From the NCBI RefSeq assembly GCF_014534645.1, contig NZ_JACVQF010000235.1:62001-126000 (forward strand): a stretch of 64,000 nucleotides of DNA, given 5' to 3'. Shown here one piece after another: positions 16,652 through 25,145 of the stretch (within the stretch, counting starts at the first letter, position 1; every line of letters starts with the position of its first letter). The notes beneath the pieces are model-generated. The model was not told where the DNA came from and did not search any database. It was given only the letters and a program-made list of their open reading frames with translations. The DNA is from Streptomyces griseicoloratus (lineage in GTDB: Bacteria; Actinomycetota; Actinomycetes; Streptomycetales; Streptomycetaceae). The translations under genes and the position numbers were made by a program.

Positions 16652-18400
16652 GTGTGTGACCTGCACGATCCCAACGAGCACAGCCATGAAGCCACCGCCG
16701 GGTCCGGGCTCAGCCGGCGTCAGATCGTGCAGTTGCTGGGCGCCGCCGGCATCGCCACCACGGCGGTGACCGCGACGGCCGATCCGGCGGTGGCGGCCAC
16801 CGCCGACAGCGCCGTCGGCGTCACGGAGGCGCAGGCCGCGGCGTACACACCCCCCGAGGGCCTCGCCGAGGACTCGGCGGCCAAGCGGACCGCGCTCGCC
16901 TGGATCGAGCAGAACGCCTCGCGGATCACGGACCTCAACGACGAAATCTGGGAACACGCCGAACTGAGCCTGCGGGAGTGGAACTCCTCCCTCGCCCAGG
17001 CCGACTTCCTGCGCAAGGCCGGTTTCGACATCGAGTTCGGCACGGCGGGCTTTCCCACCGCCTTCACCGCGACCTACCGGCGCGGCAAGGGCGGCCCGGT
17101 CATCGGGTTCAGCGGCGAGTACGACGCCTTGCCCGGCCTGTCGCAGAAGGCCGGCGCCGGCGAACACGACCCCAGGGAGTACGTCCACGACCCCTTCGCG
17201 CCGGGGTACGGCCCGGGCCACGGCTGCGGCCACTGCGCGCTCGGGACCGCTGCCGCCGCCGCTGCCGCCGCCGTCGCGGAGGCGGCCCGGCGCCACCGCC
17301 TCGACGTGACGGTCAAGTTCTTCGGCTCCACCGCCGAGGAACAGCTCATCGGCAAGACGTACGCGGTCAGCCAGGGCGTGTACGACGGTCTGGACGCGTT
17401 CCTCGACTGGCACCCCTCGACCGGCAACGCGACCGGCTGGGGCACGTCCAACGCGATGACCGCCATCACCTTCACCTTCCTCGGTGTCGCGGGCCACGGC
17501 GGCACCCCGCTCGGCAACAAGAGCGCGCTGGACGCGGCCGTCATGATGGCGTCCATGTCGGAGTTCCTGCGCGAGGAGAGCATGGGCCCGTCCGCCCGGC
17601 TGCACTGGGTGATCAACAACGGCGGCGACATACCGAACGTCACCCCGGAGATCGCGCAGATCTCGTACTACGTCCGTGAGGGCAGCGTCGCGCGGGTCAA
17701 CTCCCTGCTGGAGAAGGTGATCGCCGTCTCCGAGGCCGCCGCCCGGGCCAGCCGCACCTCCGTGCAGCACAAGATCACGTCCGCCTGCTGGAACCAGCTC
17801 CCCTCCAAGGCGTTCGCCGAGCTGATGTACGACAACATGCGGCAGATCGGCCCGCCGGAGTTCTCCGCCGAGGCGCAGCGACTGGCCAAGGAACTGCAGA
17901 AGTCGCTGGGGCTGCCGGAGTCGGGCCTGCACGACGAGATCAGCGAGCTGACCCCGCCCAACCCCGTCTTCCTCGGTGGCGGGTCCACCGACGTCGCCGA
18001 CATCAGCTGGCAGGTGCCCACCGTCTCCATGGGCGCGGCACTGGCGCCCATCGGCACGAAGATGCACACCTGGTCCACCGCCTCGTGTGCGGGTTCGGCA
18101 CCCGGACACGCCGCAATACGGGCGGCGGCCAAGTACCTGGCGGCTACGGCCGTCGACCTGCTGGTGAAACCGGAGCTGCTGCGGGGCCTCAAGGAGGAGT
18201 TCGACAAGCGGCGCGAGGGAGTGGAGTGGCGGACGGCTCTCCCCGAGGGCTATGAGCCGCCGATGTACGAGCCGCCCGCCTGGTTCCTGCAGCGCACCGG
18301 CCAGAGCTGGCCGCCGGAGAACATCACGTGGCCGCCCCGGCGGATCGTCAGCAAGGAGAAGTTCTCCTCACTCGGCCCCGCCCTCCAGCCGCAGACCTGA
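16652..18400 (+). CDS. Tat-exported M20-family amidohydrolase (AbgB-like)
   Basis: 582 residues from GTG 16652, 5 bases after GGAGG. The N-terminus holds a twin-arginine signal, LSRRQIVQLLGAAG, with an Ala-rich cleavage region, so the folded enzyme is probably exported. The M20 catalytic core follows: GFSGEYDALPGL, PGHGCGHCALGTAAA (metal-binding His), FGSTAEEQLIGK (catalytic Glu) and HPSTGNATG, with the dimerisation domain GVAGHGGTPLGNKSALDA. It is closest in form to aminobenzoyl-glutamate utilisation protein B and related amidases, and is longer than usual (about 480) because of the signal and a Pro-rich C-terminal tail. The substrate is unknown. Confidence 0.82.
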   Translation: MCDLHDPNEHSHEATAGSGLSRRQIVQLLGAAGIATTAVTATADPAVAATADSAVGVTEAQAAAYTPPEGLAEDSAAKRTALAWIEQNASRITDLNDEIWEHAELSLREWNSSLAQADFLRKAGFDIEFGTAGFPTAFTATYRRGKGGPVIGFSGEYDALPGLSQKAGAGEHDPREYVHDPFAPGYGPGHGCGHCALGTAAAAAAAAVAEAARRHRLDVTVKFFGSTAEEQLIGKTYAVSQGVYDGLDAFLDWHPSTGNATGWGTSNAMTAITFTFLGVAGHGGTPLGNKSALDAAVMMASMSEFLREESMGPSARLHWVINNGGDIPNVTPEIAQISYYVREGSVARVNSLLEKVIAVSEAAARASRTSVQHKITSACWNQLPSKAFAELMYDNMRQIGPPEFSAEAQRLAKELQKSLGLPESGLHDEISELTPPNPVFLGGGSTDVADISWQVPTVSMGAALAPIGTKMHTWSTASCAGSAPGHAAIRAAAKYLAATAVDLLVKPELLRGLKEEFDKRREGVEWRTALPEGYEPPMYEPPAWFLQRTGQSWPPENITWPPRRIVSKEKFSSLGPALQPQT

Positions 18401-18434
18401 CAGGGGCCGGCCGGAGCCCCGGCCGGATCACCCC

Positions 18435-18479
18435 CTACCGGGGTATCACTCCCGACTTGGCTCCCCAGTGTGATGGCCC
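18435..18479 (+). promoter_or_regulatory. Conserved 45-bp element, copy 1, upstream of the two-component genes
   Basis: It begins with the near-palindrome CTACCGGGGTAT and continues through ACTTGGCTCCCCAGTGTGAT. The same layout recurs at 20747-20791 upstream of the transporter operon. It is a likely binding site for the response regulator at 19841-20551. Confidence 0.6.
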
Positions 18480-18614
18480 GCCTCCCACCGCCTTCCTATG
18501 CTTCCTCCCCGTCACCACGGACGAAAGCAGAGGGAGACGGATGGATGCCCCCATGGCTCCGCCAGACAGCTGCGCGCCTCCTGGCGCCGTCCCGCCGAAC
18601 ATAGGCTGGGGCCC

Positions 18615-19844
18615 ATGACGCCGGTGCAGGAGGAACCCCCGCGAGCGCTGCTCGCGGGGGCGTCGCGTCGCTGGGTACGGCTGCTGCCGTGGGGCGTGGC
18701 GTTCGTGCTGTGCGTCGCCCTGCTGCCCACCACCATCCAGGTCCTCAGCGTCGACTACGGTCTGAACGGCGGCATCGCGAGCGCGCTGGCCGTCGCGCAG
18801 ACGGCACCCCTGATGCTCGCCGTCGTCCGCCCGCTGCAGGCCTGGTACGTGATCTTCGCCGCGGACGTGGCCGGGGCGCTCGCCCTGCTCACCGTCGACT
18901 TCCAAGAGCGGCTTTTGTGGCCGTTCCCGCCGATGGAGATCGTCGGGTACGTCGGCCTCTGCCTCGCCCTCGGCCTGCGCGAGCCGCGCCGGACGCTGCT
19001 GCTGGTGTGGCTGGCGACGGCGGGTGCGAACGTCGGCCTGGGGTTTGCCGCACCCCACGGCACGAGCGCCAGGAGCGCCCTGCTCACTGTGCTCAGCGGC
19101 GTCGCACTCCTGCTCGCCGGTGCGCTCCGCGAGCGGTACGAGGCGCAACGCAGGCTGGCCGAGCAGGAGACGATCAGCGAGGCCGAGCGCGACCGCCGGA
19201 CGCTGCTGGAGGAACGCGCCCGCATCGCGCGCGAGCTGCACGACGTGGTGGCGCACCACATGTCCGTCATCACGGTGCAGGCGGACACCGCGGCGTACCG
19301 CCTCGACGGGCTGCCGCCGGACGTGCAGGAGGAGTTCACGTCCATCGCGGCGACCGCGCGCGAGTCGCTCGGCGAGATGCGACGGCTCCTCGGCGTGCTG
19401 CGGAACGAGGACGCGCACGGTGAACTCGCGCCCCAGCCGGGCCTGACGCGGATCGAGCAGCTGGTGGAGGCGACGGTGAGGGCGGGCGTGCCGGTGGAGT
19501 TCACCCCCCGGGACGCCGACGTGCCCGAGGCGGTGGGCCTGTCCGCGTACCGCATCGTCCAGGAGGCCCTCGCGAACGTCGTGCGGCACGCGCCCGGTGC
19601 TCCGACGCAGGTTTCGGTGTCGGAGGACGGGGAGCGGCTCACCGTCCTCGTCGTCAACGGGCCGCCGCCCGAGCCGCCCGCCGCGCCGCTGGAGCAGGGC
19701 CGCACCGGGCACGGCCTCGTCGGCATGCGCGAGCGGGTGCGGCTGGTGGGCGGCGAGCTGGACACCGGGCCGCTGCCGGACGGCGGCTTCCGGGTGGCGG
19801 CGCGGCTGCCGGTGACAGAGAACGACACTGAAGGGGCGGCATGA
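18615..19844 (+). CDS. Sensor histidine kinase, HisKA_3 (NarL/DesK-type)
   Basis: 409 residues. About five or six membrane segments occupy residues 20-170. A dimerisation helix follows with the phosphorylation site RIARELHDVVAHHMSVITVQ (H after ELHD context), and an HATPase domain ends with GHGLVGMRERVRLVGGELD. It would phosphorylate the response regulator whose ATG overlaps its stop (ATGA). A perfect 11-bp hairpin lies in codons 8-16, just inside the start. The signal sensed cannot be told. Confidence 0.88.
   Translation: MTPVQEEPPRALLAGASRRWVRLLPWGVAFVLCVALLPTTIQVLSVDYGLNGGIASALAVAQTAPLMLAVVRPLQAWYVIFAADVAGALALLTVDFQERLLWPFPPMEIVGYVGLCLALGLREPRRTLLLVWLATAGANVGLGFAAPHGTSARSALLTVLSGVALLLAGALRERYEAQRRLAEQETISEAERDRRTLLEERARIARELHDVVAHHMSVITVQADTAAYRLDGLPPDVQEEFTSIAATARESLGEMRRLLGVLRNEDAHGELAPQPGLTRIEQLVEATVRAGVPVEFTPRDADVPEAVGLSAYRIVQEALANVVRHAPGAPTQVSVSEDGERLTVLVVNGPPPEPPAAPLEQGRTGHGLVGMRERVRLVGGELDTGPLPDGGFRVAARLPVTENDTEGAA
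18636..18660 (+). other. Hairpin just inside the kinase start
   Basis: CCCCCGCGAGC (18636-18646) and GCTCGCGGGGG (18650-18660) pair perfectly around a 3-base loop, 21 bases after the start codon. It could attenuate transcription or limit translation. Confidence 0.5.
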
Positions 19845-20551
19845 CGATCCGGGTCATCATCGTCGACGACCAGGCCATGGTGCGGGCCGGCTTCGCCGCG
19901 CTGCTGGCTGCTCAGAGCGACATCGACGTGGTGGGCGAGGCCCCCGACGGTGCGCAGGGCGTCGAACTGAGCCGGCGCACCCATCCCGACGTCGTGCTGA
20001 TGGACGTCCGCATGCCCGAGATGGACGGCCTGGAGGCAGCGCGCCGCATCCTCGCACCCCCGCCGGGCGGCGGAGGGGGCACCGCCCACGCCCCTCGGAC
20101 AGCGCAGGAGCACCGGCCGCGCGTCCTGATGCTCACCACGTTCGACGTCGACGACTACGTCTACGAGGCGCTGCGGGCGGGCGCGAGCGGCTTCCTGCTG
20201 AAGGACGCGCCGCCGGCCGACCTCATCGCGGCGGTACGCGTCGTGGCCGCGGGCGACGCGCTGCTGGCCCCCTCCGTGACGCGCCGTCTCATCGCGGACT
20301 TCGCCCGGCAGCGTCCCGCAGTCCGGGGCAAGCCCGCACTGCGGCCGAAGGCCCTGACGGAACGCGAAACCGAGGTCCTCACCCTGGTGGCCCGCGGCCG
20401 GTCCAACGCGGAGATCGCACAGACGCTGGTGCTGGCCGAGCAGACGGTGAAGACGCACGTGAGCCGCGTCCTCACCAAGCTCGACCTGCGCGACCGCGCC
20501 CAGGCGGTGGTCTTCGCGTACGAATCGGGGCTGGTGGCCCCGGGCGAGTAG
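19841..20551 (+). CDS. LuxR/NarL-family response regulator
   Basis: 236 residues. The receiver domain has VIIVDDQAMVRAG and the phosphoacceptor Asp in PDVVLMDVRMPEMDG. A Pro/Gly-rich stretch (PPPGGGGGTAHAP, about 74-92) is inserted in the receiver loop before RVLMLTTFD. The C-terminal HTH is LTERETEVLTLVARGRSNAE to KTHVSRVLTKL. It forms an operon with the kinase. Two matching 45-bp elements, upstream of its own operon and upstream of the next, are candidate targets, implying autoregulation and control of the MFS/FAD-monooxygenase genes. Confidence 0.9.
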   Translation: MTIRVIIVDDQAMVRAGFAALLAAQSDIDVVGEAPDGAQGVELSRRTHPDVVLMDVRMPEMDGLEAARRILAPPPGGGGGTAHAPRTAQEHRPRVLMLTTFDVDDYVYEALRAGASGFLLKDAPPADLIAAVRVVAAGDALLAPSVTRRLIADFARQRPAVRGKPALRPKALTERETEVLTLVARGRSNAEIAQTLVLAEQTVKTHVSRVLTKLDLRDRAQAVVFAYESGLVAPGE

Positions 20552-20552
20552 A

Positions 20553-20571
20553 CAGCCCCTGCCCGGGGCTG
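20553..20571 (+). terminator. Hairpin after the response regulator
   Basis: CAGCCCC and GGGGCTG arms with a 5-base loop begin 2 bases after the stop codon. Confidence 0.45.
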
Positions 20572-20712
20572 AGCCCCGCGACCCCGAGGACGTTGCCACC
20601 GGGGCGGCGCGCTGCACGATCCGCGACGGCGCGGGCGGCGCCCCCAACCCCAGCACAGCGGCTCCCTCGCCGGCGGCAGCCCGGACCCTACGGCCCCCGG
20701 CGGCAGCCCTCC

Positions 20713-20741
20713 GGTGGAGGGGCAGGACCTGCCCCTCCACC
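20713..20741 (+). terminator. Strong 14-bp hairpin ahead of regulatory element copy 2
   Basis: GGTGGAGGGGCAGG (20713-20726) pairs with CCTGCCCCTCCACC (20728-20741). It ends 5 bases before the CTACCGCGGTAG palindrome. Confidence 0.6.
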
Positions 20742-20746
20742 ACCCC

Positions 20747-20791
20747 CTACCGCGGTAGCACCCCCACATTGGCTCCCGGGTGTGACGCCCG
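20747..20791 (+). promoter_or_regulatory. Conserved 45-bp element, copy 2, upstream of the export operon
   Basis: It starts with the perfect palindrome CTACCGCGGTAG (20747-20758), then CATTGGCTCCCGGGTGTGA in the same order and spacing as copy 1. It is about 100 bases ahead of a degraded gene and the MFS/monooxygenase operon. Confidence 0.6.
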
Positions 20792-20853
20792 GCGCGCAGC
20801 CGTCCCCGCACACTCCTCTTCATCGGAACGAGAAGATCGCGAAAGGGCGGACC

Positions 20854-21138
20854 ATGAGGCTGAGCGCGGGCACGTCACCTCGGGCTTCGACAGCACGCTG
20901 CTGGTACGGGGCGGTTCGGCGACATCGCTCACCGCTCTGGGCAAGGTCACCGACGCCTCCGGCTGGGCCACCGAGCAGAACCTCGACGCGAAGCTGGGCG
21001 CCTGGTCCGACAACGCCATGGCCGCGGTCCTCGGCGGCTGTCCTCGGCTCCGCGATCGCCGCGGCCACGCTGGTCCCGATGATGCACGGCCTGACCGGCG
21101 AGGCGCCGTACGTGCCGCCGCTGCGCCGCTGGTCGTAG
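20854..21138 (+). pseudogene. Degraded reading frame before the MFS gene
   Basis: An ATG with AAAGG upstream opens a frame that quickly becomes Arg/Pro/Ser-rich, while the neighbouring frame carries natural-looking protein (TSLTALGKVTDASGWATEQN, then LGAWSDNAMAAVLG). The original frame resumes as SAIAAATLVPMMHGLTGEAP up to the stop. Two compensating frameshifts would make one product of about 95 residues with a membrane-like segment. A remnant of an FtsX-like permease C-terminus is possible but weakly supported. Confidence 0.4.
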
Positions 21139-21191
21139 CCCATGCGTACGCCCGAACCCTTACGCGCCCGGCAATGACGGAAAGGACGTCC

Positions 21192-22589
21192 ATGACCGCA
21201 ACTCTGGCTCCCCCGGTCCGCATCGGGAAGGCCGCTGTCGGGGCCCTCGGCACGCTGGCGGTCGCCACCGGTGCCCTGGAGTCGGTGGTGACGCCGACGC
21301 TCCCGCTCCTGCAACGTGAGCTGGACATGAGTCCGGCCGAAGGGGCGCTGCTCAGCATCGTGCTCCTCGTCACCGGCGCGCTCGTCACACCGGTCGCAGG
21401 CAAGTTCGGCGACCGCTACGGCGGAAAACGAGTCCTGATCCGGCTGATGGCGGTGGTCTCCGCCGGTGGCCTGGTGTCCGCCCTGGCGCCGAACCTGCCC
21501 GTGCTGCTGCTCGGCCAAGTACTGCAGGGAGCGATGGTGGGCGCGCTGCCCCTGTCGTTCATCCTGGTGCGCACACACCTCCCCGCGGGAGAGTCGAAGG
21601 TGGCCATCGGGGTGGTCAGCGGGCTGTTCGTGGGCGGCGGGATGGCGGGAACGCTGTCGGCCGGGCCCGTGGCGGAAGGGCTGTCCCGGCACTGGATGTT
21701 CGCGCTGCCGACGATCGCGGTCATCGGGTCCACCATCCTGGTGAACAGCCTGATGCCGAGTGATCCGCCGGGCCGGCCGGACGACGGCGGGGTCGACTGG
21801 CCCGGCCTGGGCCTGCTCAGCGGAACGCTGGTCACGCTCATGCTCGTACTCGCGCTGGCGCCCGACATCGGCTCGCAGCCACTCGTGCTCGGCGCCCTCA
21901 TCGTGCTTCTGGCCGCCCTCGCCACCGGATGGACAGCCGTTGAGCGGCGCGCGGCCTCGCCGATGGTCGATCTGCGCATGCTGGCACGGCCCGCGATGTG
22001 GACGTCGTGTGTGCTGACGTTCGTGATCTGCGTCGGCACCTCGGTGGCGGTCTACCTCGTCCCGCAGCTGTTCGCGGTGCCCGCCGACGAGTACGGCTTC
22101 GGCGCCGGCGCCACCGAGATCGGCTTCTTCCTGCTGCCCGGCGCCGTGGCCGCGTCGCTGGCCGGGCCGATCGGCGGGATCGGGGCGCGGCGTTTCGGCT
22201 CGCGTGCCGTGGTCACCGCCGGGATCGTCATCATGGCCGCCGCCCTGACCGCCCTGGCAGCCGTGCACACCGAGGTCTGGCACCTCGTCATCGGCAAGAT
22301 GATGATCTCACTCGCCAACGGCCTGTGCGTCACGGCGATGGTGACCAGCACCGCCACTTCCGTCGATCGAGGCGACACCGGCATCGCCACCAGCCTGGTC
22401 CTGGTGACTCGCGTGATCGGCTACGCCGTGGGTGCGCAGGTCGGTGGTGCGCTCCTCACCGCCGGGACCCCTCCCGGGTCGGATGTCCCGGCCGAATCGG
22501 CCTTCGTCACCGGCTTCGTCATAGCCGGCGCCGTCACGGCGCTGTCCCTGCTTGTCGCCCGGACCATGAACAAAGGAGTCAAGGAATGA
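21192..22589 (+). CDS. MFS transporter, DHA2 drug-exporter type
   Basis: 465 residues from ATG 21192, preceded by AAAGGACG. About 13-14 membrane segments are visible. The loop GKFGDRYGGKRVLIR matches MFS motif A, and LGQVLQGAMVGALPLSFILVR matches the TM4-5 region of the drug-exporter branch. It probably exports a small toxic compound with proton antiport. It overlaps the FAD monooxygenase by ATGA; export plus oxidation suggests a resistance or detoxification operon, likely under the upstream two-component system. Confidence 0.85.
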   Translation: MTATLAPPVRIGKAAVGALGTLAVATGALESVVTPTLPLLQRELDMSPAEGALLSIVLLVTGALVTPVAGKFGDRYGGKRVLIRLMAVVSAGGLVSALAPNLPVLLLGQVLQGAMVGALPLSFILVRTHLPAGESKVAIGVVSGLFVGGGMAGTLSAGPVAEGLSRHWMFALPTIAVIGSTILVNSLMPSDPPGRPDDGGVDWPGLGLLSGTLVTLMLVLALAPDIGSQPLVLGALIVLLAALATGWTAVERRAASPMVDLRMLARPAMWTSCVLTFVICVGTSVAVYLVPQLFAVPADEYGFGAGATEIGFFLLPGAVAASLAGPIGGIGARRFGSRAVVTAGIVIMAAALTALAAVHTEVWHLVIGKMMISLANGLCVTAMVTSTATSVDRGDTGIATSLVLVTRVIGYAVGAQVGGALLTAGTPPGSDVPAESAFVTGFVIAGAVTALSLLVARTMNKGVKE

Positions 22590-23809
22590 TCCACACGGAG
22601 CGCACGGTCCTGGTTTCCGGTGCCGGTGTCGCGGGGCCCGCCCTCGCGTTCTGGCTGAACCGCTACGGATTCGCCGTCACGGTGGTCGAGAAGGCGGGCA
22701 CACTGCGCAGCGGTGGATACCCCATCGACGTGCGCGGCACCGCACTCGAGGTCGTCCGGAGGATGGGAATCCTGCCGCGACTGCGGGAAGCGCACATCGA
22801 CCTGCGCCGGCTGACCTTCCTCGACGGGGACGGCGGCGAGGTGGCCTCACTCCACCCGCACAAGGTCACCGGCGGTGTCGCGGGACGGGACCTGGAGGTG
22901 CGGCGCGGGGATCTGACCGACGCCCTCTACGCGGCGGTCCGTGACGACGTGGAGTTCTTGTTCAACGACTCCATCGACACCCTCGACCAGCCCGGCGACG
23001 GGGTCGACGTCACCTTCCGCGGGGGCGGCAGGCGTACGTTCGACATGGTGGTCGGTGCGGACGGTCTGCACTCACGCACCCGCGAGTTCGTGTTCGGCCC
23101 CGAAGAGCAGTTCCACCGGTATCTCGGCCACTGCTTCGCCGTGTTCACCATGCGCAACACCTTCGGGCTCTCCCACGAGACCGTGATGTGGAACAGCCCG
23201 GGCAGGGCCGCGGCACTGTACGCCGTGGGGGACAACGACGACGTGCACGCCTTCCTGGACTTCGCCCACCCGGAACCGCCGTCCGACGCATTCCGGAACC
23301 CGGAAGCCCAACGGGAGCTGGTCGCCGCGGTCTTCGCCGACGCGGGATGGGAGGTCCCGGGCATGCTGGCCGCCCTGCGCGACGCAGATGACCTGTTCTT
23401 CGACGCGGTCAGCCAGATCCGCATGCCCCGCTGGTCCAGCGGCAGGGTAGCGCTGGTGGGCGACGCCGCGTACGCGCCCTCGTTCCTTACCGGCCAGGGC
23501 ACCAGCCTCGCGCTCGTCGGCGCGTACATGCTCGCCGGTTCCCTGGCCGGCCGGGAACACGCCGCGGGCTTCGCCGCCTACGAACACAGCACCCGTGAGT
23601 TCGTGACCGTGAACCAGGACCAGGCCGGCGAGGGCGGTGCCACACTCTTCCCGGCCACCGCTCGGGCCCTGGAGCAGCGCAACGACATGCTGCGCAATCT
23701 CAGCGCCATGCCCTCCGGCGAGGGACGACCGGCCCATTCGGCCCTCACCCTGCCCGCGGTGGGCGGGGTGGGCGGGCGGCAGTGTTTCTCGAGCCCTCGT
23801 TGGTCATAG
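22586..23809 (+). CDS. FAD-dependent aromatic-type monooxygenase
   Basis: 407 residues. It carries the three fingerprints of the PHBH-type flavoprotein family: SGAGVAGPALAFWLNRYG (dinucleotide fold) at the start, VVGADGLHSRTRE around residue 155 and VALVGDAAYAPSFLTGQGTS around 290. Such enzymes use NAD(P)H and O2 to hydroxylate aromatic or drug-like substrates; Tet(X) and rifampicin monooxygenase are relatives. The coupling with an exporter (4-base overlap) fits drug inactivation. The last 25 residues are Gly/Ser-rich and may be extended by a lost stop. Confidence 0.85.
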   Translation: MIHTERTVLVSGAGVAGPALAFWLNRYGFAVTVVEKAGTLRSGGYPIDVRGTALEVVRRMGILPRLREAHIDLRRLTFLDGDGGEVASLHPHKVTGGVAGRDLEVRRGDLTDALYAAVRDDVEFLFNDSIDTLDQPGDGVDVTFRGGGRRTFDMVVGADGLHSRTREFVFGPEEQFHRYLGHCFAVFTMRNTFGLSHETVMWNSPGRAAALYAVGDNDDVHAFLDFAHPEPPSDAFRNPEAQRELVAAVFADAGWEVPGMLAALRDADDLFFDAVSQIRMPRWSSGRVALVGDAAYAPSFLTGQGTSLALVGAYMLAGSLAGREHAAGFAAYEHSTREFVTVNQDQAGEGGATLFPATARALEQRNDMLRNLSAMPSGEGRPAHSALTLPAVGGVGGRQCFSSPRWS

Positions 23810-23818
23810 AGTCGGTGT

Positions 23819-24457
23819 GTGACTGATGAAGACTCCACGTTCGACGTGCTGGGTTTGCTGAGCGACCCCGTGCGCCGCAGGCTCTACCGACATGTCGCCG
23901 CCGCCCCGGAGGAGGTGGGCCGCGAGGCGGCCGCGGAAGCGGTCGGCGTCTCCCGGTCGCTGGCCGCCTTCCACCTGGACAAGCTGGTCGAGGCCGGACT
24001 CCTGGCCGTGTCCTTCCGACGGCTCTCCGGCCGCGCCGGACCCGGGGCGGGGCGGCCGGCGAAGCTGTACCGGCGCGCCGAGGGGGAGCACGCCGTCTCC
24101 CTGCCACCGAGGTCGTACGACGCCGCAGGCCGGCTGCTCGCCGAGGTGCTGGAGAACGCCGGGCTGGACCGGGAACTGCAGGCCGCGGCGAGGACGGCGG
24201 GTGCGGCACAGCCGGACGCGCGTGCCGACGACGTGGAGGCGGTGCTGCGGGACCGCGGCTACGAGCCCTTCTGGGACGGGGAGACCCTGCGGCTGCGCAA
24301 CTGCCCCTTCCACACGCTGGCGACGGAGTTCCCGGCACTGATCTGCGGAATGAACCTGGCGCTCATCGAGGGCCTGGCGCCCGAGCAGTGGTCACCGGAG
24401 ATGGATCCGTGTCCCGGGGGCTGCTGCGTGGCCCTCTCTAAAAAGAAAAGTCATTGA
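23819..24457 (+). CDS. HTH regulator with C-terminal Cys cluster
   Basis: 212 residues from GTG 23819. The N-terminal winged helix (LLSDPVRRRLYRHVAAAPE, SRSLAAFHLDKLVEAGLL) is ArsR/SufR-like. The C-terminal half ends NCPFHTLA, LICGMN and CPGGCCVAL, a set of Cys and His residues spaced like those that bind a metal or iron-sulfur cluster in related actinobacterial regulators. A metal or redox sensor role is inferred. It follows the monooxygenase by 9 bases and may regulate that operon or the DUF3291 gene. Confidence 0.78.
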   Translation: MTDEDSTFDVLGLLSDPVRRRLYRHVAAAPEEVGREAAAEAVGVSRSLAAFHLDKLVEAGLLAVSFRRLSGRAGPGAGRPAKLYRRAEGEHAVSLPPRSYDAAGRLLAEVLENAGLDRELQAAARTAGAAQPDARADDVEAVLRDRGYEPFWDGETLRLRNCPFHTLATEFPALICGMNLALIEGLAPEQWSPEMDPCPGGCCVALSKKKSH

Positions 24458-24483
24458 CTATAGAAGCGGGGGCGGGCCATGCT
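24454..24483 (+). promoter_or_regulatory. Promoter giving a probable leaderless DUF3291 mRNA
   Basis: TTGACT (24454-24459) overlaps the previous stop codon. After 18 bases CATGCT (24478-24483) follows, placing the transcription start at or next to the ATG at 24491. Confidence 0.55.
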
Positions 24484-24490
24484 GTGCCCC

Positions 24491-24961
24491 ATGAGTGACA
24501 CTCACCTGGCACAGGTCAACATCGGTCGTATCGTCGCCCCACTGGACAGCCCCGAGCTGGCCGACTTCGTCGCCCAGCAGCCGGAGATCAACGCGCTCGC
24601 CGACCGGAGCCCCGGGTTCGTCTGGCGCTTGGTCGACGACGGCGGCAAGGACGCGACCGGCATCCGTCCCGACGGGAACGACGCCCTACTGCTGATCAAC
24701 TGCTCCGTCTGGGAGTCGGTCGAAGCCCTGCGGAACTTCACCTACCACAGCGATCACCTGCGCCTGCTGGGCCGCCGCCGGGAGTGGTTCCGCCGCATGG
24801 GCGAGGCCCACCAGGCCATGTGGTGGATCCCGGCCGGCCACCGCCCGACCGTCGCCGAGGCGATGGAGCGGGTCAGGATGCTGCGCGAACACGGCCCCGG
24901 TCCGCAGGCGTTCACCTTCCGCGAGCCGTATCCGGCACCGACAGGGGCGGCGCAGCTCTAG
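24491..24961 (+). CDS. DUF3291 protein
   Basis: 156 residues. A single DUF3291 domain is evident: LAQVNIGRIVAPLDSPELAD, SPGFVWRLVDD, NCSVWESVEALRNFTY and RREWFRRMGEAHQAMWWIPA. The fold resembles dimeric alpha-beta barrel proteins such as antibiotic-biosynthesis monooxygenases, but the function is unknown. I chose ATG 24491 over 24479 because the promoter places transcription start there and family members begin with this segment. A strong terminator follows. Confidence 0.82.
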   Translation: MSDTHLAQVNIGRIVAPLDSPELADFVAQQPEINALADRSPGFVWRLVDDGGKDATGIRPDGNDALLLINCSVWESVEALRNFTYHSDHLRLLGRRREWFRRMGEAHQAMWWIPAGHRPTVAEAMERVRMLREHGPGPQAFTFREPYPAPTGAAQL

Positions 24962-24994
24962 CAGCCGTCGTCCGGCGGGCGTGCTGGCGGGCCG

Positions 24995-25028
24995 CCCCTG
25001 CGTGGCCCCGGCCGGGGCCACGCAGGGG
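24995..25028 (+). terminator. Perfect 15-bp terminator hairpin
   Basis: CCCCTGCGTGGCCCC (24995-25009) and GGGGCCACGCAGGGG (25014-25028) flank a GGCC loop, 33 bases after the DUF3291 stop. Confidence 0.75.
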
Positions 25029-25145
25029 CCAGGCAGGGTGAGGATGCCGCAGGGCGGCATGCCCACTCGTCGGAGACACTGGGACGTATGCCGGCGCGTC
25101 GCAGCGCATCGCCGCACATGGTCACCAGGTGCACCGGGAGGCACG

